From the NCBI GenBank assembly GCA_964520865.1, contig CAZFOY010000004.1, positions 1-64,000 of the forward strand: DNA of 64,000 bases. Direction: 5' to 3'. The translations under genes and the position numbers were made by a program. Below the pieces are notes generated by a model that had not been told where the DNA came from, searched no databases, and saw nothing but the letters and a program-made list of their open reading frames with translations. The stretch is from CAVQCT01 sp964520865 (GTDB taxonomy: Bacteria > Zixibacteria > MSB-5A5 > GN15 > FEB-12). This document shows positions 1 to 8,349 of the stretch, piece by piece (the first letter of the stretch is position 1; each line of letters starts with the position of its first letter).

Positions 1-1
1 G

Positions 2-349
2 TACGACCTGCTCCCAAAGTTGGAGAAGTATTTCTCGCCCAAAGTCGTTGGCGAAGTCAACGATGCCTACGTCAAGATCGCTAAAGTGAAGGGGCCGGAT
101 GTTCCCTGGCATACGCACGACAATGAGGACGAGATGTTTTTCATTCTCAAGGGAAACCTTGAGATGCAGATCGAGAATGAGGAAGCAGTGAAACTTCAGC
201 CGGGCGATCTCTATATCGTTCCGCGCGGCGTGAGACATCGGATCGATTGTGACGAAGAATGCTGGATTCTGCTGGTCGAGCCGAAAGCGACTTTGCACAC
301 CGGGAACGTGCAGTCGCATATTACGAAATCGATTGAAGAGCAGTTGTGA
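2..349 (+). CDS. Small cupin-domain protein, 5' end cut by window
   Basis: Single-domain cupin, a small beta-barrel that usually binds a metal or a small ligand; the substrate is unknown. The cupin 1 motif is visible as WHTHDNEDEMFFILKG and the cupin 2 motif as PGDLYIVPRGVRHR, giving likely metal ligands at the two His and the Glu of the first motif and the last His of the second. The frame is open to the window edge (it begins YDLLPKLEKYFS), so the true start lies upstream; the TTG at 20 is only the first in-window start codon. The end overlaps the next gene by 4 bp (GTGA), which suggests co-transcription. The fold call is secure, the function is not. Confidence 0.85.
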   Translation, partial: YDLLPKLEKYFSPKVVGEVNDAYVKIAKVKGPDVPWHTHDNEDEMFFILKGNLEMQIENEEAVKLQPGDLYIVPRGVRHRIDCDEECWILLVEPKATLHTGNVQSHITKSIEEQL

Positions 350-1008
350 GACGATGGAGAGCCAATCGCATTCCGCCCGGCTCCCGGAAGCATGTCTATA
401 GACGGCTCCTCGGGACTTGCCTACTCGCCATTGCCGTCGCGACCGTGGCCATGCTTGCTTTTCAGGGATGCGACCCGGAATGGGCGATCATCATGGGAAA
501 TTCTTCACTCAGGTCCGATACGGGAAGTTATATCGATTCTATCTTGGTTCCTGTTAAACAAACAACCGAGACTATAGGTATCGATATCGCATACTCTCCG
601 AGAAGAATCACTTCCGATTCTTCGAAAGTAAACTGCCACTTTTATCTCTATTTGACTGCGCTGACACAGGGCTGGTTCAGGAAGCCGCTGACCGTTCATC
701 GAGACTCAATTCAAATTGAAGTTGCAGGAGTTACGGCCAGAGCGAAATGGGGGAAGGGCGATAAGAATCTCAAAAGGCAGGGTGATTTGTCGTGGACCTG
801 TTTTGAGGCAACGCTGCCGAGAAGCAATTTCAGCGAGGGAAATCCCTGGGATACAACCGGTGTGGACGTCAAGATCAATCTTTCACGGGCCTTCGAATAC
901 GACGGTGAGAAGCTTCGATATGGAACACTTCGCGGAAAAATACTTCCCAATCGCGGAGTCAGACGGAGTTGGCCGCAGGGGGACTATCCCGGCAAGTTCG
1001 GTTTCTGA
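346..1008 (+). CDS. Hypothetical exported protein, possible lipoprotein
   Basis: Unrecognised 220-residue protein. A basic N-terminus (RRW...RKHVYRR) precedes a hydrophobic segment at about residues 21-40 ending FQGC, which could be a loose lipobox; otherwise this is a signal anchor. The rest is a soluble, beta-rich-looking region with no motif I know. The GTG start at 346 overlaps the cupin stop by 4 bp, which supports translation coupling and this start. Dispersed repeats begin about 30 bp after the stop. The reading frame is convincing, but no function can be assigned. Confidence 0.6.
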   Translation: MRRWRANRIPPGSRKHVYRRLLGTCLLAIAVATVAMLAFQGCDPEWAIIMGNSSLRSDTGSYIDSILVPVKQTTETIGIDIAYSPRRITSDSSKVNCHFYLYLTALTQGWFRKPLTVHRDSIQIEVAGVTARAKWGKGDKNLKRQGDLSWTCFEATLPRSNFSEGNPWDTTGVDVKINLSRAFEYDGEKLRYGTLRGKILPNRGVRRSWPQGDYPGKFGF

Positions 1009-1035
1009 TTCACATCCAGGGCGATAAGCCAAATA

Positions 1036-1262
1036 CCGAGTAGGGCAGCCTCGTCTTCGAGCCTGCCGTTTCAAACCCACCGCAAGCGGTGCGNNNNNNN
1101 NNNNNNNNNNNNNNNNNNNNNNNNNNNNNNNNNNNNNNNNNNNNNNNNNNNNNNNNNNNNNNNNNNNNNNNNNNNNNNNNNNNNNNNNNNNNNGGCCAAG
1201 ATGCATGCCTCTCCGCATGCGCTATACACCCGGCCATAAGAATGGTCGAGCCTACAAAAGAC
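1036..1262. repeat. Dispersed hairpin-repeat array, copy 1a, broken by gap
   Basis: Starts with the module GGCAGCCTCGTCTTCGAG, continues through CACCGCAAGCGGTG, then the 100-N gap, then the modules GCATGCCTCTCCGCATGC and CGGCCATAAGAATGGTCG. Each module is a small inverted repeat with a 3-6 nt loop. Together with copy 1b (1333-1462) this fills the stretch between the genes ending at 1008 and 1469; I see no gene here. Related arrays lie at 33.9-34.5, 37.2-37.6 and 38.5-38.8 kb. Confidence 0.85.
1094..1193. other. Assembly gap, exactly 100 N
   Basis: A run of exactly 100 N, the usual placeholder for a scaffold gap of unknown size. The left flank ends GCAAGCGGTGCG and the right flank begins GGCCAAGATGC. 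In the intact copy at 1333-1462 these two sequences are separated by only GTAACCG, so the missing sequence may be 7 bp, or any number of further repeat units. Confidence 0.98.
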
Positions 1263-1332
1263 TTTTCATATCGTGGGGAACCTATAGTAGAACTGTGGGG
1301 CACCGAAGTGTATGATAGATAGTATGTGCAGA

Positions 1333-1462
1333 AGTAGGGCAGCCTCGTCTTCGAGCCTGCCGTTTCAAACCCACCGCAAGCGGTGCGGTAACCGGGCCAA
1401 GATGCATGCCTCTCCGCATGCGCTATACACCCGGCCATAAGAATGGTCGGGCCTACAAAAGA
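1333..1462. repeat. Dispersed hairpin-repeat array, copy 1b, intact
   Basis: Direct repeat of copy 1a in the same orientation: GTAGGGCAGCCTCG, the CACCGCAAGCGGTG hairpin, GCATGCCTCTCCGCATGC and CGGCCATAAGAATGGTCG, ending GCCTACAAAAG. It differs from copy 1a by one base in the last module (GTCGGG versus GTCGAG). The 1263-1332 spacer contains a degenerate AGAACTGTGGGGCACC module, also seen near 34.4 and 38.9 kb. Confidence 0.85.
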
Positions 1463-1468
1463 ACTGTC

Positions 1469-1921
1469 CTACAATTCTTTGCCGAATTTGTTCTTGAGAA
1501 TTACACGATAGATATTCAGACAGATGGCGAGAAGGATGAAGGCCCCCAGCTGTCCGACCATCGCCGATATCCCGACCTCAACATCTCGAACGAGCAGATA
1601 GCGTGATGAAAAGAATACAACCGGGTAGTACAGAATCACGGCAAGGATGAACGCCATGGGGGTGAAGTAGGCCAGGTCTCCGATCAACTCCCGGGAGGCA
1701 TAGTTCTTGTTATCGAATTTCCTTTTGTCACGAATTCTTGTGGCGATAAACATGATCGAGGACCCGAGGAACCCCCCGATGATAGCGCCGAAAGAGATGT
1801 AGTTCGGGATAGCGGTGAATCTCGCGAAAATATGGGCGACCAGGGGAGTGCCCACGAACGAGCCTGACTCCGCCAGGATCATTTGCTTGTTAAAATTGAT
1901 GGCCGCACGTGATACGCTCAA
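1469..1921 (-). CDS. Small multispanning membrane protein of unknown function
   Basis: 150-residue protein with about four hydrophobic segments: around residues 18-35, 43-60 (IIGGFLGSSIMFIATRI), 90-108 (FILAVILYYPVVFF) and 118-140. A charged loop RDKRKFDNKN follows the second segment. I do not recognise the family. The start is TTG at 1921, chosen because GAGGA lies 5 bp upstream and the next Met, at codon 14, would cut into the conserved-looking N-terminus. It ends only a few bases from repeat copy 1b. Membrane location is well supported; function is unknown. Confidence 0.65.
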   Translation of the reverse strand: MSVSRAAINFNKQMILAESGSFVGTPLVAHIFARFTAIPNYISFGAIIGGFLGSSIMFIATRIRDKRKFDNKNYASRELIGDLAYFTPMAFILAVILYYPVVFFSSRYLLVRDVEVGISAMVGQLGAFILLAICLNIYRVILKNKFGKEL

Positions 1922-2175
1922 AACGTCCTCAAGTCAGGATAGATTGCTGGTGGCACATGATCGAATACACACGTCTATTGTTAAACGTCGGTTACTTGCA
2001 TCGGTTTCGTTTGAATGGCAATAAAAATCACTATCGAAATCGCAGTCAGGAGCTCTGAAACGGCCCTTTTTGCTGTTGCTATCGGATATTCTGCTCTCTT
2101 AATTTGAGTTGCCTTTAGGCCAGAGCAGGGCTTTGGTGGTCTTAAGTACAGGTATAGCGTGAAGGGAGAATTGCC

Positions 2176-2826
2176 ATGTCGGGTAAGGGTGAATATCGAA
2201 ATGCAGCTGTCTTTGCGCTGCTGTCGGCCGCGGCTTTCATCGCTGTTGCAGCGATAGGCTGCGGGACAACGCAGCTTGTCAACGTCTGGCAGGATCCATC
2301 CTACCGTCAGGCACCGTTGCAGAAAGTAATGGTAATCGCTATGCGAAAGGACCAGGTGAGACGCAGAATGTGGGAGGATGCGCTTGTAGCGACACTCAAT
2401 AAAGGTCAGGACAACTTGCTGGCCGCTCCATCGTATCAACTTTTTCCCAACTCGCTCCCAGACACCACCCAGCTCGAACAGGATCTTCAGGATCAGGGGT
2501 TCGACGGTGTGCTCCTGATATCACGGGTCCGGCGGAGATTGGTGACAAGCGATGTTCCCGGATATACTACCACCGAGGCGAAAACCGTATACAAGAAACG
2601 GTGGAATACCTACGTAACGCGCTTTGACAGCGTCTATCACGAAGGCTACACTGATACTTCGCGGGTAATCCGCGTAAGAACCGATTTGTTGCTGGCACGG
2701 GATGGTGGAAGAATGGTCTGGTCCGGGACGAGCAGCGCCGTGGATCCGTCGTCGCCGGATGCTTTCAGAAAGGAAGTTGCCTCCGGCGTGGTCAAGCAAC
2801 TTCGCAAGGGACAGTTGATCCCGTAG
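2176..2826 (+). CDS. Lipoprotein resembling DUF4136-type proteins
   Basis: 216 residues with a signal peptide and lipobox AAIGC at about residues 25-29, so predicted to be lipid-anchored in the envelope. The mature part starts TTQLVNVWQDPSY, followed by a strand-rich LQKVMVIAM segment and a late LLLARDGGRMVWSGTS stretch. This layout resembles DUF4136-like and LPP20-type envelope lipoproteins (similarity judged by eye). A GGGAG RBS sits 7 bp before the ATG. It stands alone, with a weak GCTCC/GGAGC hairpin just after the stop. The specific role is unknown. Confidence 0.7.
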   Translation: MSGKGEYRNAAVFALLSAAAFIAVAAIGCGTTQLVNVWQDPSYRQAPLQKVMVIAMRKDQVRRRMWEDALVATLNKGQDNLLAAPSYQLFPNSLPDTTQLEQDLQDQGFDGVLLISRVRRRLVTSDVPGYTTTEAKTVYKKRWNTYVTRFDSVYHEGYTDTSRVIRVRTDLLLARDGGRMVWSGTSSAVDPSSPDAFRKEVASGVVKQLRKGQLIP

Positions 2827-2896
2827 CCCGCTCCCAGACAGCTCCGTTGTGGAGCGGCCCGGTGAGCGTACGTTCGGACGCGGGATGCGAAAACGG

Positions 2897-3166
2897 TTAA
2901 TCTACGGATTCGGGATTGGCCGGGTTGTCGATCAGTCTACGGATGTACGGAAGGTCGGTGAGCTTTCTTACCGGATCGGCGTCGGTCAACGAATCGAGCC
3001 GTGCGGCCACCTCGCTGATCCATTGCGACCACCGGTTTTCAGATGTCGCCGGGGTGAGACTTTCGTGTCCCAACATGACCGATTTTCGAACGTCAACGCC
3101 GAAGTGAATGTCAAGGCGCTGGGACAAGTCGCGGAGCTTTTCCTGGTGATTCATTTTGTTGTCCAT
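2897..3166 (-). CDS. Small hypothetical soluble protein
   Basis: 89 residues, acidic and mostly helical by eye, with W and R/L-rich stretches (SENRWSQWISEVAARL, LPYIRRLIDNP). No family recognised. The RBS is poor (only GAGA a few bases before the ATG). A hairpin followed by T residues on the same strand lies about 50 bp upstream, so it is probably transcribed separately from the gene at 3567-4169. Amino-acid composition looks like real coding sequence, but this is a moderate call. Confidence 0.45.
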   Translation of the reverse strand: MDNKMNHQEKLRDLSQRLDIHFGVDVRKSVMLGHESLTPATSENRWSQWISEVAARLDSLTDADPVRKLTDLPYIRRLIDNPANPESVD

Positions 3167-3212
3167 TAGATTCTCAATTGATAAAAGTGTGAGTTCAGTC
3201 TAAGTCGGGGTG

Positions 3213-3234
3213 AAAAACCTGTCAAGTCGACAGG
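3213..3234 (-). terminator. Candidate intrinsic terminator
   Basis: Stem CCTGTC (3218-3223) and GACAGG (3229-3234) with a 5-nt loop; on the minus strand it is followed by TTTTT (3213-3217). It lies about 330 bp after the 3567-4169 gene and just before the 2897-3166 gene. The rest of the 3167-3566 interval, about 400 bp, shows no gene or repeat that I can see. Confidence 0.4.
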
Positions 3235-3566
3235 CCGAAATATTGGTCCCCGACAGCATCGTCCGGTCCGGATGGTCAGGGCAGGAATAGCTCCATAACA
3301 TAGATCGTAGTGCTCTATATCATATCGGAGGACTTCCCGCGGGTTCATGCTAAGTCCTTATGTATCATTCGATCCAAGGCGGCGGGTTCAAACAATCAAT
3401 TCGCTAAACACCAATTCCCCCCAATCCTGCGAGCCAAGTTCGTTGTTTGCTCAATTCTTGCTAACACAATTCTAACAATTCAAACAGAGATGGGCGGCCC
3501 AAATGTTCCTCGTTGGAGGGGATTTTGGAAGTGGAGCGAACGACAGTACAGAACCGAAGGTCACGT

Positions 3567-4169
3567 TTAGAATCGCAACTGCAATCCGGCGCCAAACGCG
3601 CGCATGTTGGAATAGTAAACCGGGCGGAAGCTCAGTGACTTCGGGGCCAACAAAGCCGCATTGTGTTTTCGGATGCGACCTTTCATGGTCGCCAGATCAT
3701 AGATGGCTGATCCGACAACGATGCCGCCTGATCCGATAAAGACGGCCCAGGCGATGTCGTAGTTTTTGTCGCCGGGCCCGCAGTCCCATCCGCAGATGGC
3801 GAACGAACTGAGCATGCCGCCGACACCCACCGCCCTGATGCCGATTCCGGTCCATGCGCGTCCGTTCATGCCGGCGTGGAAATAACCGAGCGATGGTCCC
3901 ACGACCAACCCGGGCACGGTGAAGACTATTGTCGGAAGAGGGACAAAGGTCCCAAGCATCGAGCGGGTGAAAGCCCGTTTGGGAGAGGCGAGTCCGATTG
4001 CGAGGGAATCCTCATATGAGAGCGTGTCGACGGAAATCCTGGTTGCGTCGGTCGAAACCTTTTCGTCGACATCATCGGCAAAGCCCACGGACGTGAGCAA
4101 TACGAATAAAGGGACGACCAACAGGGTGTGCGGTCCGAATTTTCCGCGGGTGAACCATTTCTTCGGCAT
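3567..4169 (-). CDS. Exported envelope protein, unknown function
   Basis: 200 residues. A signal peptide (hydrophobic LLVVPLFVLLTSVGFA, likely cut near residue 31) is followed by an acidic linker, two Gly-rich hydrophobic segments (around residues 80-100 and 110-150) and the motif GSAIYDLATMKGRIRKHN. This layout is common in predicted periplasmic or outer-membrane proteins of the DUF5683 kind. The chain ends in ...AGLQLRF with a C-terminal Phe, as in outer-membrane strands. No SD stronger than GGAGGTCAG before the ATG was needed to choose the start. Function unknown. Confidence 0.65.
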   Translation of the reverse strand: MPKKWFTRGKFGPHTLLVVPLFVLLTSVGFADDVDEKVSTDATRISVDTLSYEDSLAIGLASPKRAFTRSMLGTFVPLPTIVFTVPGLVVGPSLGYFHAGMNGRAWTGIGIRAVGVGGMLSSFAICGWDCGPGDKNYDIAWAVFIGSGGIVVGSAIYDLATMKGRIRKHNAALLAPKSLSFRPVYYSNMRAFGAGLQLRF

Positions 4170-4326
4170 TTCTGACCTCCGATCGGTTGATTAGGTCGCG
4201 TGTACGATCTCCGATGAAGTAGATTCGATGTAGCAGCTCCGGAGTAACGGTACAGGTAAAATAGGGGACGTTCGGCGGTTAAGTCAAGCGATGATGCCGA
4301 AAGCTGAAGTGCGCAACGTCGGCCGA

Positions 4327-4854
4327 TTAGCTGACCGCCGTGCGAATTCGATTCAGCTGCCTGAGATGCAAGAGATCGTGGCCTGCCCACCGTCGCATCA
4401 GATCCGATATCGATTCATTTCCGCGCTTGCTATGGATCCCGTGCCGTTGCTTCTGTTCCATTGATAAGCTCGAGAGCATAGCAATGTTTACATCGCGGAA
4501 GCCCCCCAACGACTCAAGCATCGACTGGAGATTCAGGCTTCCATACCAGTTCTGGGCGACCCATTCATCCTGATCCATATTGAGGAACTGAGGTTTGTCT
4601 GACGCCAGGACCATGCGGGTTCGCTCGCCGTACACCAACTCGACATCGAAAAGATGATCGACCACCTGACGCATCGACCATTTGCCGTCAGCTTCCGGCA
4701 AGGTGAGGGAGCTCTCCGGAATGTTCGCAAAGAACTCGGCGAGTTTCCGGGACATCCTGCCGAGAATGGCGAGCGGGTCCTGGTCGCCGACGAGTGCCTC
4801 GACCGCAGCGAGATAAGCTGCGGTGTCATTGCCGGAATAAGGGCTGTCTTGCAT
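4327..4854 (-). CDS. DinB-superfamily protein
   Basis: 175-residue four-helix-bundle protein of the DinB_2/DUF664 type. These usually bind a divalent metal through three His and include thiol-transferases and damage-induced proteins of unknown activity. The likely ligands are His in QVVDHLFDVE (about residue 66) and the two His in WAGHDLLHLRQLNRIR near the C-terminus. Length is normal for the family. A strong GGAGGAG lies 8 bp before the ATG at 4854, which fixes the start. Predicted cytoplasmic; substrate unknown. Confidence 0.85.
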   Translation of the reverse strand: MQDSPYSGNDTAAYLAAVEALVGDQDPLAILGRMSRKLAEFFANIPESSLTLPEADGKWSMRQVVDHLFDVELVYGERTRMVLASDKPQFLNMDQDEWVAQNWYGSLNLQSMLESLGGFRDVNIAMLSSLSMEQKQRHGIHSKRGNESISDLMRRWAGHDLLHLRQLNRIRTAVS

Positions 4855-4973
4855 GTGAATGTCTCCTCCATCCTGCCGGGAAGTTCGATAAGGTTAAAGA
4901 AACTATACGCAATTTCGGGGAGTCCGGTTAGCCAAAAGGATGGATATTATCGGTCCGGTCGATGGCAATTGAG

Positions 4974-5003
4974 TTGACAGCCCGGCACAGGGAAGTCTAT
5001 ATT
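4974..5003 (+). promoter_or_regulatory. Sigma70-type promoter for the 5151 gene
   Basis: TTGACA (4974-4979), 18-nt spacer, TATATT (4998-5003). It lies about 150 bp before the ATG at 5151, so the gene has a long 5' leader. Its position argues against the longer reading frame starting at 4962. Confidence 0.65.
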
Positions 5004-5150
5004 TCCGTCGCTTCGATATCGGCACGGATTCAGCGGCCGACACTCCGCATCCCGGCCGCTGAGCAAGTGTTTTTTTATTGCCCGGTCGATCAGATGACTC
5101 GTACTATTCATATCGTTAAACCAAAGACCAACATTCGACAGGAGGAAAGC

Positions 5151-5645
5151 ATGTCAAAAGTTCTTCGGACGGCACTCGCACTGGTGCTGTTGGTTGCCTT
5201 TGCCGCTTCGGCGCAGGCACAGGACACGGCCAAAAAGCACCCGATCCAGCTGGCAATCTTCACGCCGATCCAGCTCTTTCCCGCACAGGACAACATCTCC
5301 GGCGTCCGCCTGAGTCTGCTCTACACAAAGAATGCCTCGGTAAGCGGACTGGACTGGGGATTTGTGACTCGCACTACTAACATCTCCAAGGGATTGCAAA
5401 CCGGTTTCGTGAGCATAGCTGACGCCAGATTCGTCGGGTTCCAGTACAGCTGGGTGAACGTCTGCAAAACGGACTTTGAAGGCTTCCAATGGGGCATAGT
5501 CAACTACGCGAGAGAATGTAACGGTTTTCAACTCGGCCTGGTAAACTACGCCGGGAAAATGAAGGGTCTTCAGGTCGGATTAGTAAACGTCATCAAGCAG
5601 GGCGGGCAGTTCCCTGTCTTTCCGATCGTCAACTGGTCGTTCTAA
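5151..5645 (+). CDS. Surface repeat protein, LA_2272-like
   Basis: 164 residues. The signal peptide (ALALVLLVAFAASAQA) is likely cut after residue 23. The mature part is made of short degenerate repeats of the form G(F/L)Q.G(I/L)VN..: GFQYSWVNVCK, GFQWGIVNYAREC, GFQLGLVNYAGK and GLQVGLVNVIK, spaced about 20-23 residues. This is the signature of the LA_2272-like surface repeat proteins, which are expected to form a beta-structure at the outer membrane. It ends IVNWSF with a C-terminal aromatic residue. The start at 5151 has GGAGGAAAGC before the ATG and a good promoter upstream. The function of the family is not known to me. Confidence 0.8.
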   Translation: MSKVLRTALALVLLVAFAASAQAQDTAKKHPIQLAIFTPIQLFPAQDNISGVRLSLLYTKNASVSGLDWGFVTRTTNISKGLQTGFVSIADARFVGFQYSWVNVCKTDFEGFQWGIVNYARECNGFQLGLVNYAGKMKGLQVGLVNVIKQGGQFPVFPIVNWSF

Positions 5646-5822
5646 TTCAGAAATTTATCAGCCGATTCGGCAATGGAATCATTACAAAGGCCATGGAGCA
5701 CACTCTGCTTCACGGCCTTCTTTATTGGTGATAGCAGCGTATTTCCTGCCGGGATGTCCACTCCCTGCACCTTGTGAACCTCCTCGACGTATAATCTGTT
5801 GAATAAAGTAAATGGAGCAATT

Positions 5823-6488
5823 ATGTCCCTGAAACTGTCCGCAGCCGTTTTCGTGAGCCTGTTGGCCATCGGAGGAATGTATTTCCTGAGTTCTGCCCGG
5901 TCGACGACAGAACCGACTTATTCTGCGGCTGTTAAAGCAGCGTACGGCGGAGCATCGCCGACGGCTGCGCCGGGATCAAACGACGAAGAAATTGAAAAGC
6001 TGAAGGCAGGGAAAATGGAAAAGGCAACATTTGCAGCAGGCTGTTTCTGGGGTGTTGAAGAGACATTCAGGCAGGTGAAAGGGGTCGTGGCGACGGAAGT
6101 CGGCTATGCCGGCGGTCATACTGATAATCCAACCTACAAAGATGTATGCTCCGACACGACCGGACATGCCGAGGCGGTCGAAGTGACGTTCGATCCGGAT
6201 AAGGTAAGCTACAATGATCTCCTGAAGGTATTCTGGGAGAATCATGATCCGACGACGGTGAATCGACAGGGGCCGGACCGCGGCAGCCAGTATCGGTCGG
6301 TGATATTCTACCATAACGAAGCGCAGAAAGAAGCGGCGATCGCTTCGATGGATTCGCTCAACAGTTCCGCTGCGTTCAATCGCCCGATTGTCACCGAGAT
6401 TGTTCCTGCCGGCACATTCTGGCGCGCCGAGGAATACCATCAGCGCTATCTTGAGAAGCACGGCCTGTCCAGCTGTCGAATTAAATAG
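5823..6488 (+). CDS. msrA: Peptide methionine-S-sulfoxide reductase, exported
   Basis: Reduces methionine-S-sulfoxide in proteins back to methionine. The catalytic motif GCFWG (Cys at about residue 79) is intact, as are YAGGHTDNPTY and GHAEAVEVTFDP; a C-terminal SSCRIK supplies a likely resolving Cys. Residues 1-25 form a signal anchor (LSAAVFVSLLAIGGMYFL) followed by a Ser/Ala/Pro linker to about residue 65, so the enzyme should act outside the cytoplasm. The ATG at 5823 has GGAG 6 bp upstream; a TTG at 5799 lacks one. An exported MsrA needs an extracytoplasmic reductant, and a DsbD is encoded 1.9 kb downstream. Confidence 0.93.
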   Translation: MSLKLSAAVFVSLLAIGGMYFLSSARSTTEPTYSAAVKAAYGGASPTAAPGSNDEEIEKLKAGKMEKATFAAGCFWGVEETFRQVKGVVATEVGYAGGHTDNPTYKDVCSDTTGHAEAVEVTFDPDKVSYNDLLKVFWENHDPTTVNRQGPDRGSQYRSVIFYHNEAQKEAAIASMDSLNSSAAFNRPIVTEIVPAGTFWRAEEYHQRYLEKHGLSSCRIK

Positions 6489-6684
6489 TCTCGGCTTTCG
6501 GATCATAATCAGATGAATCGTCGGGGCTTCGCTGCTCGCACTCCGCTTACAGCTACGCCGGAGTGTTGCACTCTACAATCTCCGAATTTCATTTTCTCTT
6601 GGATCGCTCCCGAGTTGTTATTAAAATAGCTGAAGCTGTCGATGAATACAGCAATGGCGAATGAAACTGTAGTGGAAGAGAGTT

Positions 6685-8073
6685 ATGGAGATAGTTAAGC
6701 GAGTAGAAGAAATAGTCAATTCACGGGTGATCAAACCCGGTTCGGTAATATACACGTCGGGTAACGCCGCAACTCCGCGCATTCTATTGGAACGGCTGGC
6801 CCAGGACAGAACGATCAAGAACATCGATATGTATAGTCTCCTGCCCCTTGGCAGCGGGTTCGAAGAGCTGTACTCGCAGGAGCGGTGTCAGGAAATCACT
6901 CACCGAATCATCTTCAACAGTCACCTTACCCAGGAGGCGGTGAACAACGGCTGGGCGAAATATCATCCGATGCATCTTTCTGAGGTCCCGAAATACATTA
7001 AGCACTGGATCATGCCCGATGTCGTGCTGGTGTCGGTGGCCGGTCCGGATATGGGAGGTAACTACAGTCTTGGAACAACGGTCGAAGCGGTCCTCGCTTC
7101 GGTTCAGGTAGCTAAAGAGCGGGGCGGCACGGTAATCGCCGAGCGAAATATCAAAATGCCGTTCGTACTCGGCTCGACCATCCCGGAAAGCTGCATCGAC
7201 TTTCTGATCGATGCGGACTATCCGCTTCCGGTCAGTCCGGTATCAAAGCCGGATGAGACGGCGAGGAAGATCGGCGAGATAATTGCTTCGCTCTACATCT
7301 CCGACGGCTCGGGCAAAAGCCCCGGCTCGACCCTTCAGTACGGTATAGGGGAAGTCCCGGAAGCGGTCTCGGACGCGATCATTCGGCAGGGATACAGGGA
7401 CCTTGGAATACACACCGAGCTATTTGCCAGCGCGATGATCAAGCTGGTGAAGCAGGGAGTAGTATCGAACAAGTGGAAGAAGAGCATTAATTTCTCGGTG
7501 TCGTCAATTTTTCTCGCTACGAATCAGGCCGATTACGACTGGCTGCACTACAACAGCTCAGTGCAAAGCAGACCGAGCAACTACACCAACTCGGTGTTTA
7601 AGATTGCGGAACATCCACGGGTTGTGACGATCAACAGCGCGATAGGTGTTGACCTGCACGGAAATATCTGGGCCGATTCGCTTGATGCACGGAAGATCTA
7701 CAGCGGCGTGGGGGGACAGTCCGATTTCATCCGGGCGGCGCAGTTTTCCGACGGAGGGATCGCCATTATCGCGATGAAATCGACTACGCGCGATGGTATT
7801 TCGAAGATTGTCGATCGGTGTCCGGCCGGCATCACGACGACCGCAACGCCTTCGGATCAGGTCATTCTGGTGACCGAAAACGGCGCGCTCGATCCTCGCA
7901 ATTTGAGCCTTGGAGAACGGGCTGTCGGCATTGCGCACCTGGCCGAACCGAAGGAACGTGAGAATCTCCTCCGCATCATCCATGAGAACCCGGCCTTTCA
8001 CAAACCGGACGATGCGGTCAGACGGGGTGTTCCCGGATTCACCTCTTATGAGAAGGCGGTCAAAGGGCATTAG
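6685..8073 (+). CDS. Acetyl-CoA hydrolase/transferase family (4-hydroxybutyrate CoA-transferase-like)
   Basis: 462 residues, normal for the family. These enzymes move CoA between acyl groups (acetyl-CoA to 4-hydroxybutyrate, butyrate or similar) through a glutamyl-CoA intermediate. Visible family features are PGSVIYTSGNAATPRIL at the N-terminus, the C-domain stretch IGVDLHGNIWADS, the glycine-rich GVGGQSDF loop, and ITTTATPSDQVILVTENG. The DLHGN and GVGGQSDF stretches match the C-terminal domain of this group. A GGAAGAGAG lies just before the ATG. It is not clearly in an operon with msrA (196 bp gap). The exact acyl substrate cannot be told from sequence. Confidence 0.88.
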   Translation: MEIVKRVEEIVNSRVIKPGSVIYTSGNAATPRILLERLAQDRTIKNIDMYSLLPLGSGFEELYSQERCQEITHRIIFNSHLTQEAVNNGWAKYHPMHLSEVPKYIKHWIMPDVVLVSVAGPDMGGNYSLGTTVEAVLASVQVAKERGGTVIAERNIKMPFVLGSTIPESCIDFLIDADYPLPVSPVSKPDETARKIGEIIASLYISDGSGKSPGSTLQYGIGEVPEAVSDAIIRQGYRDLGIHTELFASAMIKLVKQGVVSNKWKKSINFSVSSIFLATNQADYDWLHYNSSVQSRPSNYTNSVFKIAEHPRVVTINSAIGVDLHGNIWADSLDARKIYSGVGGQSDFIRAAQFSDGGIAIIAMKSTTRDGISKIVDRCPAGITTTATPSDQVILVTENGALDPRNLSLGERAVGIAHLAEPKERENLLRIIHENPAFHKPDDAVRRGVPGFTSYEKAVKGH

Positions 8074-8104
8074 AGACCGCTCCGATCGGACTCAATCGGT
8101 CTTT
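8074..8104 (+). terminator. Weak candidate terminator after the CoA-transferase
   Basis: AGACCG (8074-8079) pairs with CGGTCT (8097-8102) across a long loop that itself contains CCGATCGG; only two further T follow. The short U-tract makes this a weak call. Confidence 0.3.
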
Positions 8105-8145
8105 CGCAGGGAAACGAAGCAGTTTGGCTCCCTCGTTTTAATTCA

Positions 8146-8174
8146 TTGACAAACAAAAGCTTAGGTCGTTATTT
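8146..8174 (+). promoter_or_regulatory. Promoter candidate for dsbD
   Basis: TTGACA (8146-8151), 17-nt spacer, TTATTT (8169-8174). The -35 box is a perfect match and the -10 is weak. It sits about 175 bp before the chosen ATG at 8350, and would place the TTG codon at 8146 inside the -35 box, which speaks against that longer start. Confidence 0.5.
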
Positions 8175-8349
8175 CAGAAGATGTCGAGTTGACGGCCGAC
8201 AACGTGCCGTCAGTCGATGCAGCGACGGCGACTTAATTGAAAGGACCGGTGGAACTCCCTTTCTCCGGTCATGTTTAAACTGTGAAAGATGCGCAGAAAA
8301 GTCGACGAGGACAGATCAAAAGGCATCCGACGAATTGGAGAGATCTTAC

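Noticed and set aside
1469..1921. L-alanine exporter (AlaE)-like protein
   Set aside because: Size and topology are similar, but the sequence does not match the AlaE pattern; left as unknown.
4962..5150. Longer N-terminus for the surface repeat protein
   Set aside because: It would place the promoter inside the coding region, and the signal peptide and RBS fit ATG 5151.
5642..5869. 75-codon minus-strand frame between the surface repeat gene and msrA
   Set aside because: It overlaps the 3' end of one gene and the signal peptide of the next, has no RBS, and resembles no protein.
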